This document shows positions 53,106-63,800 of a stretch of DNA of 64,000 bases, piece by piece. Below the pieces are notes generated by a model, which saw only the letters and a program-made list of their open reading frames with translations, made no database searches and was not told where the DNA came from. Positions within the stretch are counted from its first letter, which is position 1, and each line of letters starts with the position of its first letter. Made by a program: the position numbers and the translations under genes. The DNA comes from an uncultured Prolixibacteraceae bacterium (lineage in GTDB: Bacteria > Bacteroidota > Bacteroidia > Bacteroidales > Prolixibacteraceae): the NCBI GenBank assembly GCA_937915865.1, contig CALGIG010000045.1, positions 124,001 to 188,000 of the forward strand, in the 5' to 3' direction.

Positions 53106-53652
53106 GCTCAACCGGTTTCTGCCGATTTGATATTTTCTGATGTAAGACAATGCAAAGGTTTTTTAAACTAACATTTACAGGGATATGTATTCAAAAGGGC
53201 GGCTTACTTGCGATAAATAAAAAACCGTTCCCGATTATTGAAAGATATTCCTGTGACAAAAGCTTTTAAAAACCCTTTTCAGAATCGCTGAACCAGCCTG
53301 TTCGGCCAATCTTAAATCAATTGTGAACTGTAATAAAGAACTGTAAAAAATCAACTTGAAAACGAAATTTCAACTAGCTCAATAACAGTCAGTTATAATT
53401 ATTAAGCTAAATCAAACCTGACACAAAGGAACATGCCAAAGGCTGGTCACTTAGCAGAAAGCAAGTAATTAATAATAGCTTCAAAACATACCATACATAC
53501 GGTATTCAAATTTAAAGAAAAAAAATCCAAATAAAAAAATGAAAAATTATTTACCATCAGCAAATCAATATCATATTTTTAAAAACTCAACCTGTTCTTA
53601 ACTATAAATCATCGTTTTTGCTTAAGTTTGCAGTCTTTATATCCTTGCCGTT
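53106..53652. other. Intergenic region between upxY and tetR
   Basis: A+T-rich and without genes. The boxed TAAGTTTG at 53623-53630 fits a -7 element 22 bp before the tetR ATG. The palindrome at 53488-53505 (ATACC-n8-GGTAT) is a plausible operator. Confidence 0.5.
53488..53505. promoter_or_regulatory. Candidate TetR operator
   Basis: ATACC and GGTAT are perfect arms separated by 8 bases, 148 bp before the tetR gene. A related ATAC-CAAATA-GTAT pair lies at 54287-54300, just before the ketosynthase gene. Assignment is by placement and symmetry only. Confidence 0.3.
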
Positions 53653-54246
53653 ATGACCACAAAAGAACGAATCATCGAAGAAGCTTTTAAATTGTTTTTG
53701 AATCACAATTATGAAAAAGTAAGTATCTCCGATTTAGAACAGGCAGTCGGAAAGACAAGAGGCGCCATCTTCTATCTTTTTAAAAATAAAGAGGAACTGT
53801 TCAATGTCGTGATTGACCGGTACATTATTAAAACACAGAATCCTACAGAAAAATTCAATTTTGACCCCAATATCTCCCTGGAACAGTTTATCAGCCAATA
53901 TATCAGCGGAATAAATACAACTATGTCAAAAATGCTGTCTTTATCCGTGGTCAATATATACAAGGGCTATTTTTCTTTATACATGCAGGCCTCGCGTATC
54001 TATCCGAACTTTGCGGAAATCATGACTCGAAATGCCGTGGAAGAACTGAACCTTTGGGAAAAAGTGATCAGCAGGGCCATTCAATCCAGAGAAATAAAAG
54101 CAATAGATACCAGACATTATGCTGTCCTTTTTCGAAGTTGCTTTCTGGGGCTTGCCTTCGACAGATGCCTATCATACGGCCTGAATACGGAAGAATTGCT
54201 TGCTGTATATCAAAATATCTACAACCAGATCAAGCTAAAATTTTAG
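53653..54246 (+). CDS. TetR-family regulator upstream of ketosynthase
   Basis: The 197-residue protein has the TetR N-terminal helix-turn-helix (ERIIEEAFKLFLNHNYEKVS, TRGAIFYLFKNKEELFNVVI) and a helical ligand-binding part. It is 65 bp before a KASIII-type gene on the same strand and probably controls it and itself through operators with ATAC/GTAT arms. Confidence 0.88.
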   Translation: MTTKERIIEEAFKLFLNHNYEKVSISDLEQAVGKTRGAIFYLFKNKEELFNVVIDRYIIKTQNPTEKFNFDPNISLEQFISQYISGINTTMSKMLSLSVVNIYKGYFSLYMQASRIYPNFAEIMTRNAVEELNLWEKVISRAIQSREIKAIDTRHYAVLFRSCFLGLAFDRCLSYGLNTEELLAVYQNIYNQIKLKF

Positions 54247-54311
54247 CATTTTCATAACAATAAATGTAAAAATTGTTTATTTTTACATACCAAATAGTAT
54301 AATTTATTGTT

Positions 54312-55451
54312 ATGAAGAAAAATGTTTACATCACTTCGGTAAGTAAATTCTTACCCAATTCGCCGGTTTATAACGAAGATATGGAACAATATCTGGGGTT
54401 AATAAACTCCAAACCATCCCGGGTAAGGCGTATCGTTTTAAAACAAAATGGAATCAAATGCAGGTACTATGCCCTGGATCAAAACCAGAAAATCACCCAC
54501 ACCAACGCCGAACTGGCATTTCTTTCCATAAAGAAACTTTTTCCGGATGAAACAATCCCCGTGGATATAAATGTGATGGCCTGCGCTACCGGAAATCCGG
54601 ATCAGTTACTACCGTCACATGCCTCGATGGTACATGGCCTGATGAAAAACAGGTCCATGGAAATCTATTCCGTATCGGGGGTATGCCTGACCTGTCTGCA
54701 GGCTCTAAAAATTACTTATCTGTCTGTTGTCTCCGGGATATCGTCAAAAGCGATCTGTTCAACTTCCGAACTGGCCTCTCCCACTCTTTTGTCAAAAAAC
54801 TATGACCAGGAATATGAGCACTGTGCTCAGGTTGGGGAAAACCCTTACATGGCTTTTGAGAAGGATTTCCTGAGGTTCATGCTCAGTGACGGGGCCAGTG
54901 CCGTATTGTTGTCAGACAAGAAAAGTGAAAATGGGTTGTCATTTAGGGTTGAATGGATCGAGATGACCTCATATGCCAATGAGTTGCCAACCTGCATGTT
55001 CATGGGAGCTGAACTTCGGGAAGACGGGGAACTTGTCAGCTGGAAAGAATTTGAAAGCCAGGAACTGGTTAACCGATCTGTATTTGCCGTCAAACAGGAT
55101 ATTCGCTTATTAAAACCCAATATCATTCGGTACTGGGTGGATCACATCGAACATTGCCTGGAAAAATACAAAGTTGATACATCTGAAATCAATTACGTGA
55201 TCCCTCATGTTTCGTCGATGTTTTTCTACGGGAAACTGGCCGAAGAAATCGAAGCCCGCAACATCGATCTTGGGACTCAAAAATGGTTTACTAATCTGAC
55301 CGAAATCGGGAACATCGCTTCCGCTTCCATCTTTGCCGGTCTTGATGAGCTGTACAAATCAGGGCCTCTGAAAGTAAATGACAAAATATTGCTTTTGGTT
55401 CCTGAGAGTGGACGGTTTTCCTACGGGACGGTTTTATTGACGGTGGAGTAA
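54312..55451 (+). CDS. FabH-like beta-ketoacyl-ACP synthase III
   Basis: The 379-residue thiolase-fold protein retains a full C-H-N triad: C125 in SVSGVCLTCLQAL, H in NYVIPHVSSMFF and N in TEIGNIASASIF. It is longer than housekeeping FabH (about 320 residues) and closer in plan to DarB/FabH-like enzymes of resorcinol or aryl-polyene pathways. No other pathway gene is adjacent, so the product is unknown. The FabH loop has C-L-T-C where C-A-G-F is usual. Confidence 0.82.
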   Translation: MKKNVYITSVSKFLPNSPVYNEDMEQYLGLINSKPSRVRRIVLKQNGIKCRYYALDQNQKITHTNAELAFLSIKKLFPDETIPVDINVMACATGNPDQLLPSHASMVHGLMKNRSMEIYSVSGVCLTCLQALKITYLSVVSGISSKAICSTSELASPTLLSKNYDQEYEHCAQVGENPYMAFEKDFLRFMLSDGASAVLLSDKKSENGLSFRVEWIEMTSYANELPTCMFMGAELREDGELVSWKEFESQELVNRSVFAVKQDIRLLKPNIIRYWVDHIEHCLEKYKVDTSEINYVIPHVSSMFFYGKLAEEIEARNIDLGTQKWFTNLTEIGNIASASIFAGLDELYKSGPLKVNDKILLLVPESGRFSYGTVLLTVE

Positions 55452-56376
55452 TTTTGTGATTTCTTAACGGATTCCACGAATATCTGGAGTGGCGTGGCTC
55501 TGATGTTTTCAGCGAATACTGGACATCTAAAGTCTAATGCCTCCGGCTGATGAAAAAGTAGCCCTACAAGCTGGGCATCTTGTTATTGTGGGACCGTCAG
55601 ATAAACACGGGTCTTGTCTGTTTTCTTGTTGTAATAGGCTAACACCCGGGTGATTCTTAGCAGGAATTTATTTCTGAATATCCGCCATTGATAAATTTCT
55701 TCCGTTCAGGTTTGCCACAATAATTATAAAATGAATATTCTTGAAGTTATCCTTTGATTAATTATCCACTACCGAATTCAAAATCTAACTATAAACATTC
55801 CTATTTCCTTTTTTTGTTCTATTAATAACTTATTAATAAAACCCGCGGTGCGATTAAGCGGTTTGGGCATATCCTTGTTGTATTCAAACCATACTGATGG
55901 ATGTTACCTAGGAAGACAACTAGCCAGCGACGGAGATTCCCCCATATCCTTTGTAACAGCCCATCATGAGATATATAATGGCTGCGTTTTACGAAACTTT
56001 GTCGTTTCCACCGGACAAATTGTTTCTCCCTGCAGAGCTAATAGGATGGAAGCTTTCTCGCCTAGGCTGTTGTAAATTCTCAGCCAGCCCTAAACATACC
56101 TCTGGGTTGTTTCTCAAGGTACTCAGTCAAATTAGTCTTAATATCGAAACGACTTATATTCAATCAGTCAATAACTATATAATAGAATCATTTAATGGCC
56201 TTGGAGCAGATTCCAAGGTATCGGGGCTATCATGGCCTATCTCAAACTTTCCTCAAATCGATGCATTTTTAAAAATAACTGAAATATTATTTGGATGTGA
56301 AAATTATTTTGATTTACCTTTGTGTGTGTGAATATTCACTAACTATATTTTTAGAAATAATTAAAAACTTAAAGCA
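55452..56376. other. Long non-coding stretch, possible decayed gene
   Basis: About 925 bases. A 121-codon frame (55966-56331, ending GCENYFDLPLCV) and an overlapping 75-codon frame (55848-56075) exist but neither matches a family I know, and both look like pieces of a gene broken by frameshift. I treat the stretch as non-coding with possible pseudogene. A promoter for the cupin operon should lie near its right end. Confidence 0.4.
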
Positions 56377-56709
56377 ATGAAAATAATTAGATACCAGGAA
56401 CAACCAATAAAAGAAACTCCTCACAAGCTTGATGTGCGGGAAATGTACAATAAAGAATCAGCACAGGCGATGTTAATGGCCTTAAAACCTGGCGAAAGTT
56501 TAAAGCCTCATAAAACTCCGGTCGATGTATTCTTCTTTATTGTTGAAGGAAAGGCGACTATTCATGTTGGTGATGAAAGTGAAGTATGTGAAGTAGATAC
56601 GCTGATTGAAAGTCCTGCTAATATTGTACATTATATCTGTAACGAATCGGAAAGTTTAGCCCGGATTCTTGTTGTAAAAGCTCCGGGACCAGTTAGTTTA
56701 AGCAAATAG
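56377..56709 (+). CDS. Cupin-domain protein
   Basis: The 110-residue protein is a single small cupin: ALKPGESLKPHKTPVDVFFF, VEGKATIHVGD and the second motif SPANIVHYICNESESLARIL. Metal-ligand candidates H47 and a later H (VHYIC) are present; the usual H-x-H pair is reduced to KPHKT. The substrate is unknown. It starts an operon-like run with a TetR gene (51 bp) and a small membrane protein. Confidence 0.85.
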   Translation: MKIIRYQEQPIKETPHKLDVREMYNKESAQAMLMALKPGESLKPHKTPVDVFFFIVEGKATIHVGDESEVCEVDTLIESPANIVHYICNESESLARILVVKAPGPVSLSK

Positions 56710-56760
56710 ACACAGAATCAAATACATCTCTAGAAATCTTAATCTTAGAAATAAATCAAT

Positions 56761-57339
56761 ATGGATATTACTTCCCGTCAACTGGAAATTATTGAAGCAG
56801 CTGGCAAAATACTCACCTCATCCGGAGTAAGTGGATTGACCATTAAAAATCTGGCAAAAGAAATGATGTTTTCAGAAAGTGCTATTTATCGGCACTTTGC
56901 AAGTAAAGAAGACATTATTATTGCCATGTTAAATTACCTGGCCGATGGAATTGACAAACGCTTGTCGAATTTGCCTAAGTCAACTGACCCTGAAGAGCAA
57001 TTTAAATCACTGTTTATAGAACAATTCAGGTTTTTTAGTGAAAATCCACATTTTGTTGTTGTCGTTTTTTCAGATGGACTAATGGAAGAAAGTCAGTTAA
57101 TCAATGAAACTATCCTCAAACTCATGAATGTAAAAATTAAACATTTGATGCCAATCATGATGGAAGGACAACAAAAGGGAATATTTACAAATGCCATTAC
57201 TAACGAAGAACTTATACATATAGTAATGGGCACATTCAAGTTACAAATGTTCAAATGGCGCATTGCAAACTTCCAGTTTGATATAAATCGGATAGGAACA
57301 AATATGGTACAATCAATACTGACACTCATTAAAAAATAA
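56761..57339 (+). CDS. TetR/AcrR-family regulator
   Basis: The 192-residue protein carries the TetR helix-turn-helix (RQLEIIEAAGKILTSSGVSG, FSESAIYRHFASKEDIIIAM) and a C-terminal TetR_C-like helical region. It lies between the cupin gene and a membrane-protein gene, 6 bp from the latter, and probably autoregulates the unit. Confidence 0.9.
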   Translation: MDITSRQLEIIEAAGKILTSSGVSGLTIKNLAKEMMFSESAIYRHFASKEDIIIAMLNYLADGIDKRLSNLPKSTDPEEQFKSLFIEQFRFFSENPHFVVVVFSDGLMEESQLINETILKLMNVKIKHLMPIMMEGQQKGIFTNAITNEELIHIVMGTFKLQMFKWRIANFQFDINRIGTNMVQSILTLIKK

Positions 57340-57345
57340 ATCATC

Positions 57346-57738
57346 ATGAAAAAGGCAATTCCTTATCTGTTGGCTTCGGTGTTAGCAACTTTTGGACTGC
57401 TAACCTTATTTCTGAGTAGTTCAGTGATATTTGATTTATTTGGCGTCAGAGCCCGGGAAGGTAATTACGTGTTATTCGTTGTATGGGCAAATCTTATTTG
57501 CAGTATTTTCTATATCGTTGCAGCTTATGGCTTTATCGAAAGCAAAAAATGGACTCCCTCCTTCTTAGGTATTTCTGCCTTAGTTCTCGCATTCGCATTT
57601 GTAGGTTTGCTTTTCCATATCAGTTCAGGAGGTATTTATGAAACCAAAACTATTGGTGCGCTGATTTTTAGATTAACAGTGACACTTGTTTTTTCAGCAC
57701 TTGCTTATCTCACCATCAACAAGACGAAAAAGCCTTAA
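57346..57738 (+). CDS. Four-helix membrane protein
   Basis: The 130-residue protein has four hydrophobic helices (about residues 6-28, 43-63, 70-92 and 104-124) and no recognisable motif. It resembles small DoxX/DUF4345-like proteins in length and topology, but I cannot assign it. It is 6 bp from the TetR gene. Confidence 0.7.
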   Translation: MKKAIPYLLASVLATFGLLTLFLSSSVIFDLFGVRAREGNYVLFVVWANLICSIFYIVAAYGFIESKKWTPSFLGISALVLAFAFVGLLFHISSGGIYETKTIGALIFRLTVTLVFSALAYLTINKTKKP

Positions 57739-58210
57739 AAAAAATTATCTATATCGATTGGTGAATACTTACTAACATTTATGAACTATGGAACTTAGAA
57801 AAACAGAACTGATTGAAGTTGTTGGAAAAATACAGGGCTCCTCTGATAGAGAAATTTAAATTTATGGAGATTATTTCTTTCAAAGACCAATTTAGGAATT
57901 AAATAACTCCGATCAGCATGTATTAGATATATCCTCATATTATTCTGCTTATAAAAACAGTGATTTTATGGATAAAAGAGGGATATTATTCAGTGCTGAA
58001 AATGAGTTTTTGAGATTCTGTCTATTTTCCACACAATATCATCTACCTAAATAAAAATTGATAAACAACAAATTATTACCGTTCTGGTAAACAGCCTCTA
58101 AAAATAATATTAAAAATGAGACATATAATTCAATGTGGGTAAATGGGAAATCACAAACATTATCGAACTAGTAACTTGTCAACACATATAAAATGAAAAT
58201 ACAATAGCGA
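57739..58210. other. Non-coding stretch before the cyclase gene
   Basis: About 470 A+T-rich bases. Two short plus-strand frames that begin with ATG (57787, MELRKTELIEVVGKIQG; 57969, MDKRGILFSAENEF) end after 23-28 codons. They could be remnants of a broken gene or simply chance. The promoter of the cyclase gene is expected here. Confidence 0.4.
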
Positions 58211-59578
58211 ATGATGAAAAAAATTATTGCTGCGTTAAGCGAAAATAAGAAAGTGGATATGCACGATACATTATCCATCAATGAATTATTCAGCATTGAA
58301 ATTTCGAATAGTGAACGTTTGCGTTCATTATTATTAATAGGCCTTTTGGGGCTTGAGGCGTTGCTCTTAATTTTAATTTATTTTTTTTACAGCGAACAAT
58401 ATATTTCTCTGTTTAACTCTCACATAGCTCTTTATGCCATTCTTATTTTTACTTTGATTATCATCTTTTACGAGTCTCTGGTTCATTTTTTCTTGGGAAA
58501 AAGAAATAAATTGTTTATCCGGCACCGGTTTGTTTTTGCCTATCTTAATGCATTTTCAGAAATCAGTCTGCTCACAGTATTGTTCATCTTCATTCTTGAA
58601 TTTACCGATCAAACAGTAATTTTACAAGCTCCGGCTACCCTAACCTACTTTATTTTCATTGTACTTTCAACATTGAGGTTAGATATCAGGTTATCGGTAT
58701 TTACCGGATTTTTGGCGGCAGTAGAATATGTGGCAGTTTCAATATATTATTCAACTCATTTTAATAACGTACCTGTCGATCAATATCATCCAAATTTAAC
58801 GGGTATGCAGTATCTGGGTCAGGGAGTAATTTTGATAATTTCTGGGATTGCAGCAGGATTTGTTGCTGATTTGATAAAAAAGAAGATGATGATTTCGTGG
58901 GAGAACGTAAAAGAAAAAAATGAAATTATTGACTTGTTTGGGCAGCAAATTTCCTCACAGATTGTAGGTAGCATACTCGAAAAGAGGGATGAACTTTTGG
59001 GAGCCAGAAAAATGGTTTGTGTTATGTTTCTGGATATCCGCAATTTTACATCTTTTGTAGAAAGTCATAAACCGGAAGAAGTTGTAACTTACCTGAATAT
59101 GCTTTTTTATTTTATGATTGACATTGTGCAATTGCACAACGGAGTTATTAACCAATTTTTGGGAGATGGTTTTATGGCAACTTTCGGGGCCCCGGTGTCC
59201 AATGGAAATATAGCTCAACACGCAGTACTGGCATCACAGGAAATCATTAAAAAAATTAAGATAGAGCAGGGAAAAGGGAATATACCCGAAACGAGGATCG
59301 GTATTGGATTACATTATGGAGAGGCAGTAATCGGTAATATCGGTTCATCCATTCGCAAACAATATTCGATTACGGGGAGTGTTGTCATTATTGCATCCAG
59401 GATTGAACAATTGAATAAGGTTTACCAATCGCAGCTGGTTATATCGGAACAGGTCATTAAACAACTTGAAACACAAAGAAGAGAAGATTTTCTTCCTCAA
59501 CTGCCGGTTTTGGTAAAAGGGTATAACAGGCCCCTTTCCCTTTTCATTTTAAATGAAGATAAAAGTGTTAAATCTTAA
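58211..59578 (+). CDS. Membrane class III nucleotide cyclase
   Basis: The 455-residue protein has six membrane helices in residues 35-225 and a C-terminal class III cyclase domain. Metal-binding aspartates are in MFLDIRNFTSF near residue 275 and FLGDGFMATFG near 319, both preserved, and the transition-state region has IRKQYSITGSVVIIASRIEQ. Its product (cAMP, cGMP or a pyrimidine nucleotide) cannot be told from the sequence by eye. The following gene, 11 bp away, is an HD/PycTM-like protein, so the pair resembles a Pycsar-type signalling unit in which the usual soluble cyclase is replaced by a membrane one. Confidence 0.87.
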   Translation: MMKKIIAALSENKKVDMHDTLSINELFSIEISNSERLRSLLLIGLLGLEALLLILIYFFYSEQYISLFNSHIALYAILIFTLIIIFYESLVHFFLGKRNKLFIRHRFVFAYLNAFSEISLLTVLFIFILEFTDQTVILQAPATLTYFIFIVLSTLRLDIRLSVFTGFLAAVEYVAVSIYYSTHFNNVPVDQYHPNLTGMQYLGQGVILIISGIAAGFVADLIKKKMMISWENVKEKNEIIDLFGQQISSQIVGSILEKRDELLGARKMVCVMFLDIRNFTSFVESHKPEEVVTYLNMLFYFMIDIVQLHNGVINQFLGDGFMATFGAPVSNGNIAQHAVLASQEIIKKIKIEQGKGNIPETRIGIGLHYGEAVIGNIGSSIRKQYSITGSVVIIASRIEQLNKVYQSQLVISEQVIKQLETQRREDFLPQLPVLVKGYNRPLSLFILNEDKSVKS

Positions 59579-59589
59579 TAGAAGTAAAA

Positions 59590-60744
59590 ATGAAAATCAA
59601 TGAATCAATCATTAATGAAGCAGGGATATTTGCGACCAATCTTTTAAAACAGGAAACGCCTGAAGAATATTCCTATCACACATTGGAGCACACAGTTAGA
59701 GCTGTTAAAAATGCAGCTTTAATTGGTGCCCAAGAAGGGCTTACTTCTGAAGAAACAGACATTTTGAGTATCGCTGCATGGTTTCATGATGTTGGTTATA
59801 CAAGAGTATATCAAGATCACGAAACCGAAAGTGCAGCAATAGCCGATAAATTTCTTTCTCAACAAGAGGTTGATTCCCAAATCCGGAAAAAAGTATCAGA
59901 ATGCATCATGGCTACAACATTTCCCCAAAACGCAAAAAGCAGGGTGTCAAAAGTTTTATGCGATGCCGACCTGATGCATCTTGGGCAAAAGGAATATTTT
60001 GAATTGGCAGAAAAACTCCGAATGGAACATAGTAGTGCGGGAATCCGAAAAATGAAAAAAGCAGAATTCGACGTCGAGTCTGTAAAGTTGTTTGAGGAAC
60101 ATGCATACTATACTGATTTTTGCATAAGTACTCTTGCAGAAACCAAAGCAGAAAATTTACGATTGCTAAAAGAAAGGATTAAAATCAGAAAGGAAAAGAT
60201 GGAAGAGAAAGCCATCCGTTCGAAAAAGTATTCCCGCGGGGTCGATTCCATGTTTAAACTCACTGCCCGTAACCAAATTAACTTAAGTCAGATTGCCGAC
60301 AATAAATCGAATATACTAATGTCGCTTAACGGCATTATTATTTCACTTGCTTTGGCTACACTGGTAAGCAAGTTTAAACTTGAGCCTACGATAATTATAC
60401 CTACTGTAATCTTTATCTTATTTAGTTTATCAACCATTGTGCTGGCTATTCTCTCAACACGCCCCAATATATCTACCGGGAAATTCACAAGAGAAGATAT
60501 TGAGCAGAAAAAAGTAAACTTATTGTTTTTTGGCAATTTTTATAATATGGAACTTGATGAATATGAGTGGGCTATGGGAGAAATGATAGACGATGATCCC
60601 TATTTGTACACAACGCTCACCAAAGACCAATATTCGCTGGGGAAGGTATTGGCCAGAAAATACAAATTGCTTCGCTGGGCTTACAATGTTTTTATGATTG
60701 GACTGATAATAACAGTGGGAGCCTTTTTGTTTGTGTTTATTTAG
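59590..60744 (+). CDS. HD-domain phosphohydrolase fused to Pycsar-effector-like (PycTM/DUF5706) module
   Basis: Residues 1-200 are an HD domain: H30/H34 in YSYHTLEHTVRA, H66-D67 in AAWFHDVGY, H77 in YQDHETES and a later D in LCDADLMHLG. Residues 220-384 match the PycTM plan, with ARNQINLSQIADNKSNILMS, two helices, the linker NLLFFGNFYNMELDEYEWAM and a last helix (MIGLIITVGAFLFVF). PycTM proteins of Pycsar defence disrupt the membrane when bound to cCMP or cUMP. Here the HD domain could degrade or bind the nucleotide. The gene follows the cyclase by 11 bp. Confidence 0.83.
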   Translation: MKINESIINEAGIFATNLLKQETPEEYSYHTLEHTVRAVKNAALIGAQEGLTSEETDILSIAAWFHDVGYTRVYQDHETESAAIADKFLSQQEVDSQIRKKVSECIMATTFPQNAKSRVSKVLCDADLMHLGQKEYFELAEKLRMEHSSAGIRKMKKAEFDVESVKLFEEHAYYTDFCISTLAETKAENLRLLKERIKIRKEKMEEKAIRSKKYSRGVDSMFKLTARNQINLSQIADNKSNILMSLNGIIISLALATLVSKFKLEPTIIIPTVIFILFSLSTIVLAILSTRPNISTGKFTREDIEQKKVNLLFFGNFYNMELDEYEWAMGEMIDDDPYLYTTLTKDQYSLGKVLARKYKLLRWAYNVFMIGLIITVGAFLFVFI

Positions 60745-60801
60745 TGCGGGAAAAACTCAACTTCAGTTCACCAGATATGTGGTTGACAGAATAATTAAGC
60801 T

Positions 60802-63800
60802 ATGAATATTAGCGGGTTAAAATATATAATTGCATATTCATTTCTTACAGGAATGTTACTTTCTGTCAGCTCTCTTTATGCACAGCAATCCGAAAAATTC
60901 AGCATACTTGTTACCGGAAATACGAATAGAGCATTAAATGATAGTTCCCTTTTTTTTGAATGGCAAAAACAATTGGAAATCTCAAACAATAGTGCCTGTC
61001 TGTTTACCGGAAATGTTATCAATGATAAGGGAAATCTGGAATTGCCTATAGAAAATAACAAAGACCCGAAATCTCCGATATTGATTGCACCGGGTGAAGC
61101 GGAATGGTCAAATGGCTCGAATAGAGGAAAGGAGTTCCTTATACAATTGGAATCTGATTTATCAGGGAAATCTAAAGAACCGGTCTATTTCCCTGAAGCA
61201 GCCTGTCCAGGGCCAAAGGAGATTGTTTTAAATGAGCAGTTGATTGTTATCCTACTTGATACTTATTGGTGGGTCCATAAATTCGACAGGCGTTTCAACA
61301 AGTGCGATATCGAATCACAAGCCGATATTCTAATGCAAATTGAAGATGCGATACGTCGAAATTACTCCTCAAAACATATTGTTTTAGCAGGGAATCATAC
61401 CTTGAAAAGTTATGGGAATACAAGTGGTTATTTTTCGCTAAAACAGTGGTTGTTTGAAGCTCCAAAAACTTTTTTCAGAAAATTTCCAGGAACAAAAAGT
61501 GATATTCAATATCCCGATTTCAAAGAATTCCGAAATGATGTTCTTTCGATCCTGAAAAAATATCCTGATGTAATTTATGTTTCAGGAGGTGAGTCAAATT
61601 TGCAATATTTTCAACATGGCAGGACGCATTTTGTTGTTTCAGGTTCATGGAGCAATCAGGAATACGTTAGAAAAAGCCTTCCTGAATTTGGAGCAAGTGA
61701 AAATGGATTTGCCCGACTCGATTTTAAAACTGACGGCGATTGTTTCTTGACTTTCTTCAGCAGTAAGAAGGTTCTTTTCAGAAAGTTGATCTATCATAAA
61801 AAATTATTGGCATTAGCACAAAAACCAATTGAACCCAATTCGTTACCCGACAGCATTATTGCAACTGCAAGTTATAGGTATAACATTTCACCTTCAAAAT
61901 ATAAATGGCTGGGTAAAAATTACCGCAACATTTGGGAAACTCCTGTTAAATTTCCCGTTTTCGATATTGAAAATAAAAATGGCGGGTTAAAGGTTGTGAA
62001 GCGTGGAGGAGGACAACAAACTTATTCATTACGACTTGAAAATGCCAGTGGAAACCAATTTGTATTACGTTCCATCGATAAATATGTAGAAGGGGCTTTG
62101 CCACGAGAATTACAAAATACATTTGCTGTGGATATCGTCCAGGATCAGATTTCCGCATCCAATCCCTATGCTGCGCCTGTTGTGGCTTCCCTCGCTCAAT
62201 TTGCCCAAGTGTTACATACTCATCCTGAAATATTTTATGTGCCCGATGATTCGCGTTTTGGTATTTATAGACAGGATGTTGCGAATAAACTCTTTCTTTT
62301 TGAAGAGCGTCCGGATAAACAATACCAGGTTGGTGGAAGTAGTGGCGCTTTTGCAAAGGTTATCTCAACCGATGAAGTTATTGAGAACATCATGAAAAAT
62401 CACAATTACGCGATTGATGAAAATGCATTGATTCGTGCCCGTCTATTCGATATTCTTATAAACGATTGGGATCGGCACGATGACCAGTGGAGATGGGCAA
62501 GGATTGAACAAAAGAACGAAACAATTTACAAGCCGATACCCCGCGACCGCGACCAGGCATTTTTTTTAAATGAGGGAATATTGCCTTGGTTAGCTTCCAG
62601 AAATTGGTTACTTCCAAAGATTCAGGGATTTGATGATATAACAGAAAACATGGAAGGACAATCGTTTAATGCACGCTATTTTGACCGGACCTTTTTAACC
62701 AATTGCAGTTGGAATGACTGGCTTGCCCAAATCGACACATTAAAAATTCGGCTTAGCAATAAAAATATCGATTCTGCCATGTTTGCTTTTCCTGAAGAAG
62801 TATATCCTATTTGTGGTCCGGAAACAGGACGGATTTTGAAGCTCCGTCTTGAAAATCTTAAAAATATGGCACACGATCTTTACTTGTCACTCGCTAAAGA
62901 GCTAAGTATTCTCGGAACCAACGAGAATGACTTCTTTGAAATAAGTTCACTGAAAAAGAATTTATTGATTAGGGGGTATAGATTGAAAAAGAACGGTAAA
63001 AAGGGGGAATGCTTTTATGATCGAGAATTTTTTAGCGATGAAACAAAATCAATCAACTTGTATGGACTGGAAGGGAAAGATAGGTTTGAACAGGTCGGTC
63101 CTAAGACAAGTAGCATAAAACTAAAATTAATTGGTGGTTCGGAAAATGACAAGTATGTAGGTTTCAATGCAACGTCAAAAAAGAGCGTTCGTATTTATGA
63201 CAAAAAGAAAACAAAAATGTCTCCGGAAGTTCGTGGATTTGTCAAAGATAAATTTGACAAAGAACAATTAAACTATAACCGGAAAAATTTTGAATATGAT
63301 GTCGTTTATCCGGGGATTTATTCCGGTTATAATCCTGACGACGGGGTTTTTATCGGAGGAGGTCCCGTTTTTACAAAATATTCGCGCTACCAAAAACGTA
63401 GATATGAAATTCTGGGTAATTACGCTATGGCCACCAATTCATATAATCTCCGATTCGATGCCCGCAACAGTTACCCAATCAGGCACGTAAATATAAACTT
63501 CAATTCGGGGTACAATTCAGGAGGATATGCCAGTAACTTTTTTGGATTGGGAAATGAAACTTTACGGGAAGCTGATAAAAACACAAAAGATTTTTACCGA
63601 TTGCGGTTGAAACGGTATTTTGCTCAGTTGGATTTCTTAAAATGGATTGACAACAAGGGAGTGAATAAAGCCGGTCCCGGATTACAGTATTTGTTTATCG
63701 ATGCAGAAAAAACGCCAACTCGGTTTGTGGATGACCTTCCAGACAATGGACTTAAACCCTCCGATTTGTTGGCCCATTCTTACGCAGCTATCTATTTTAA

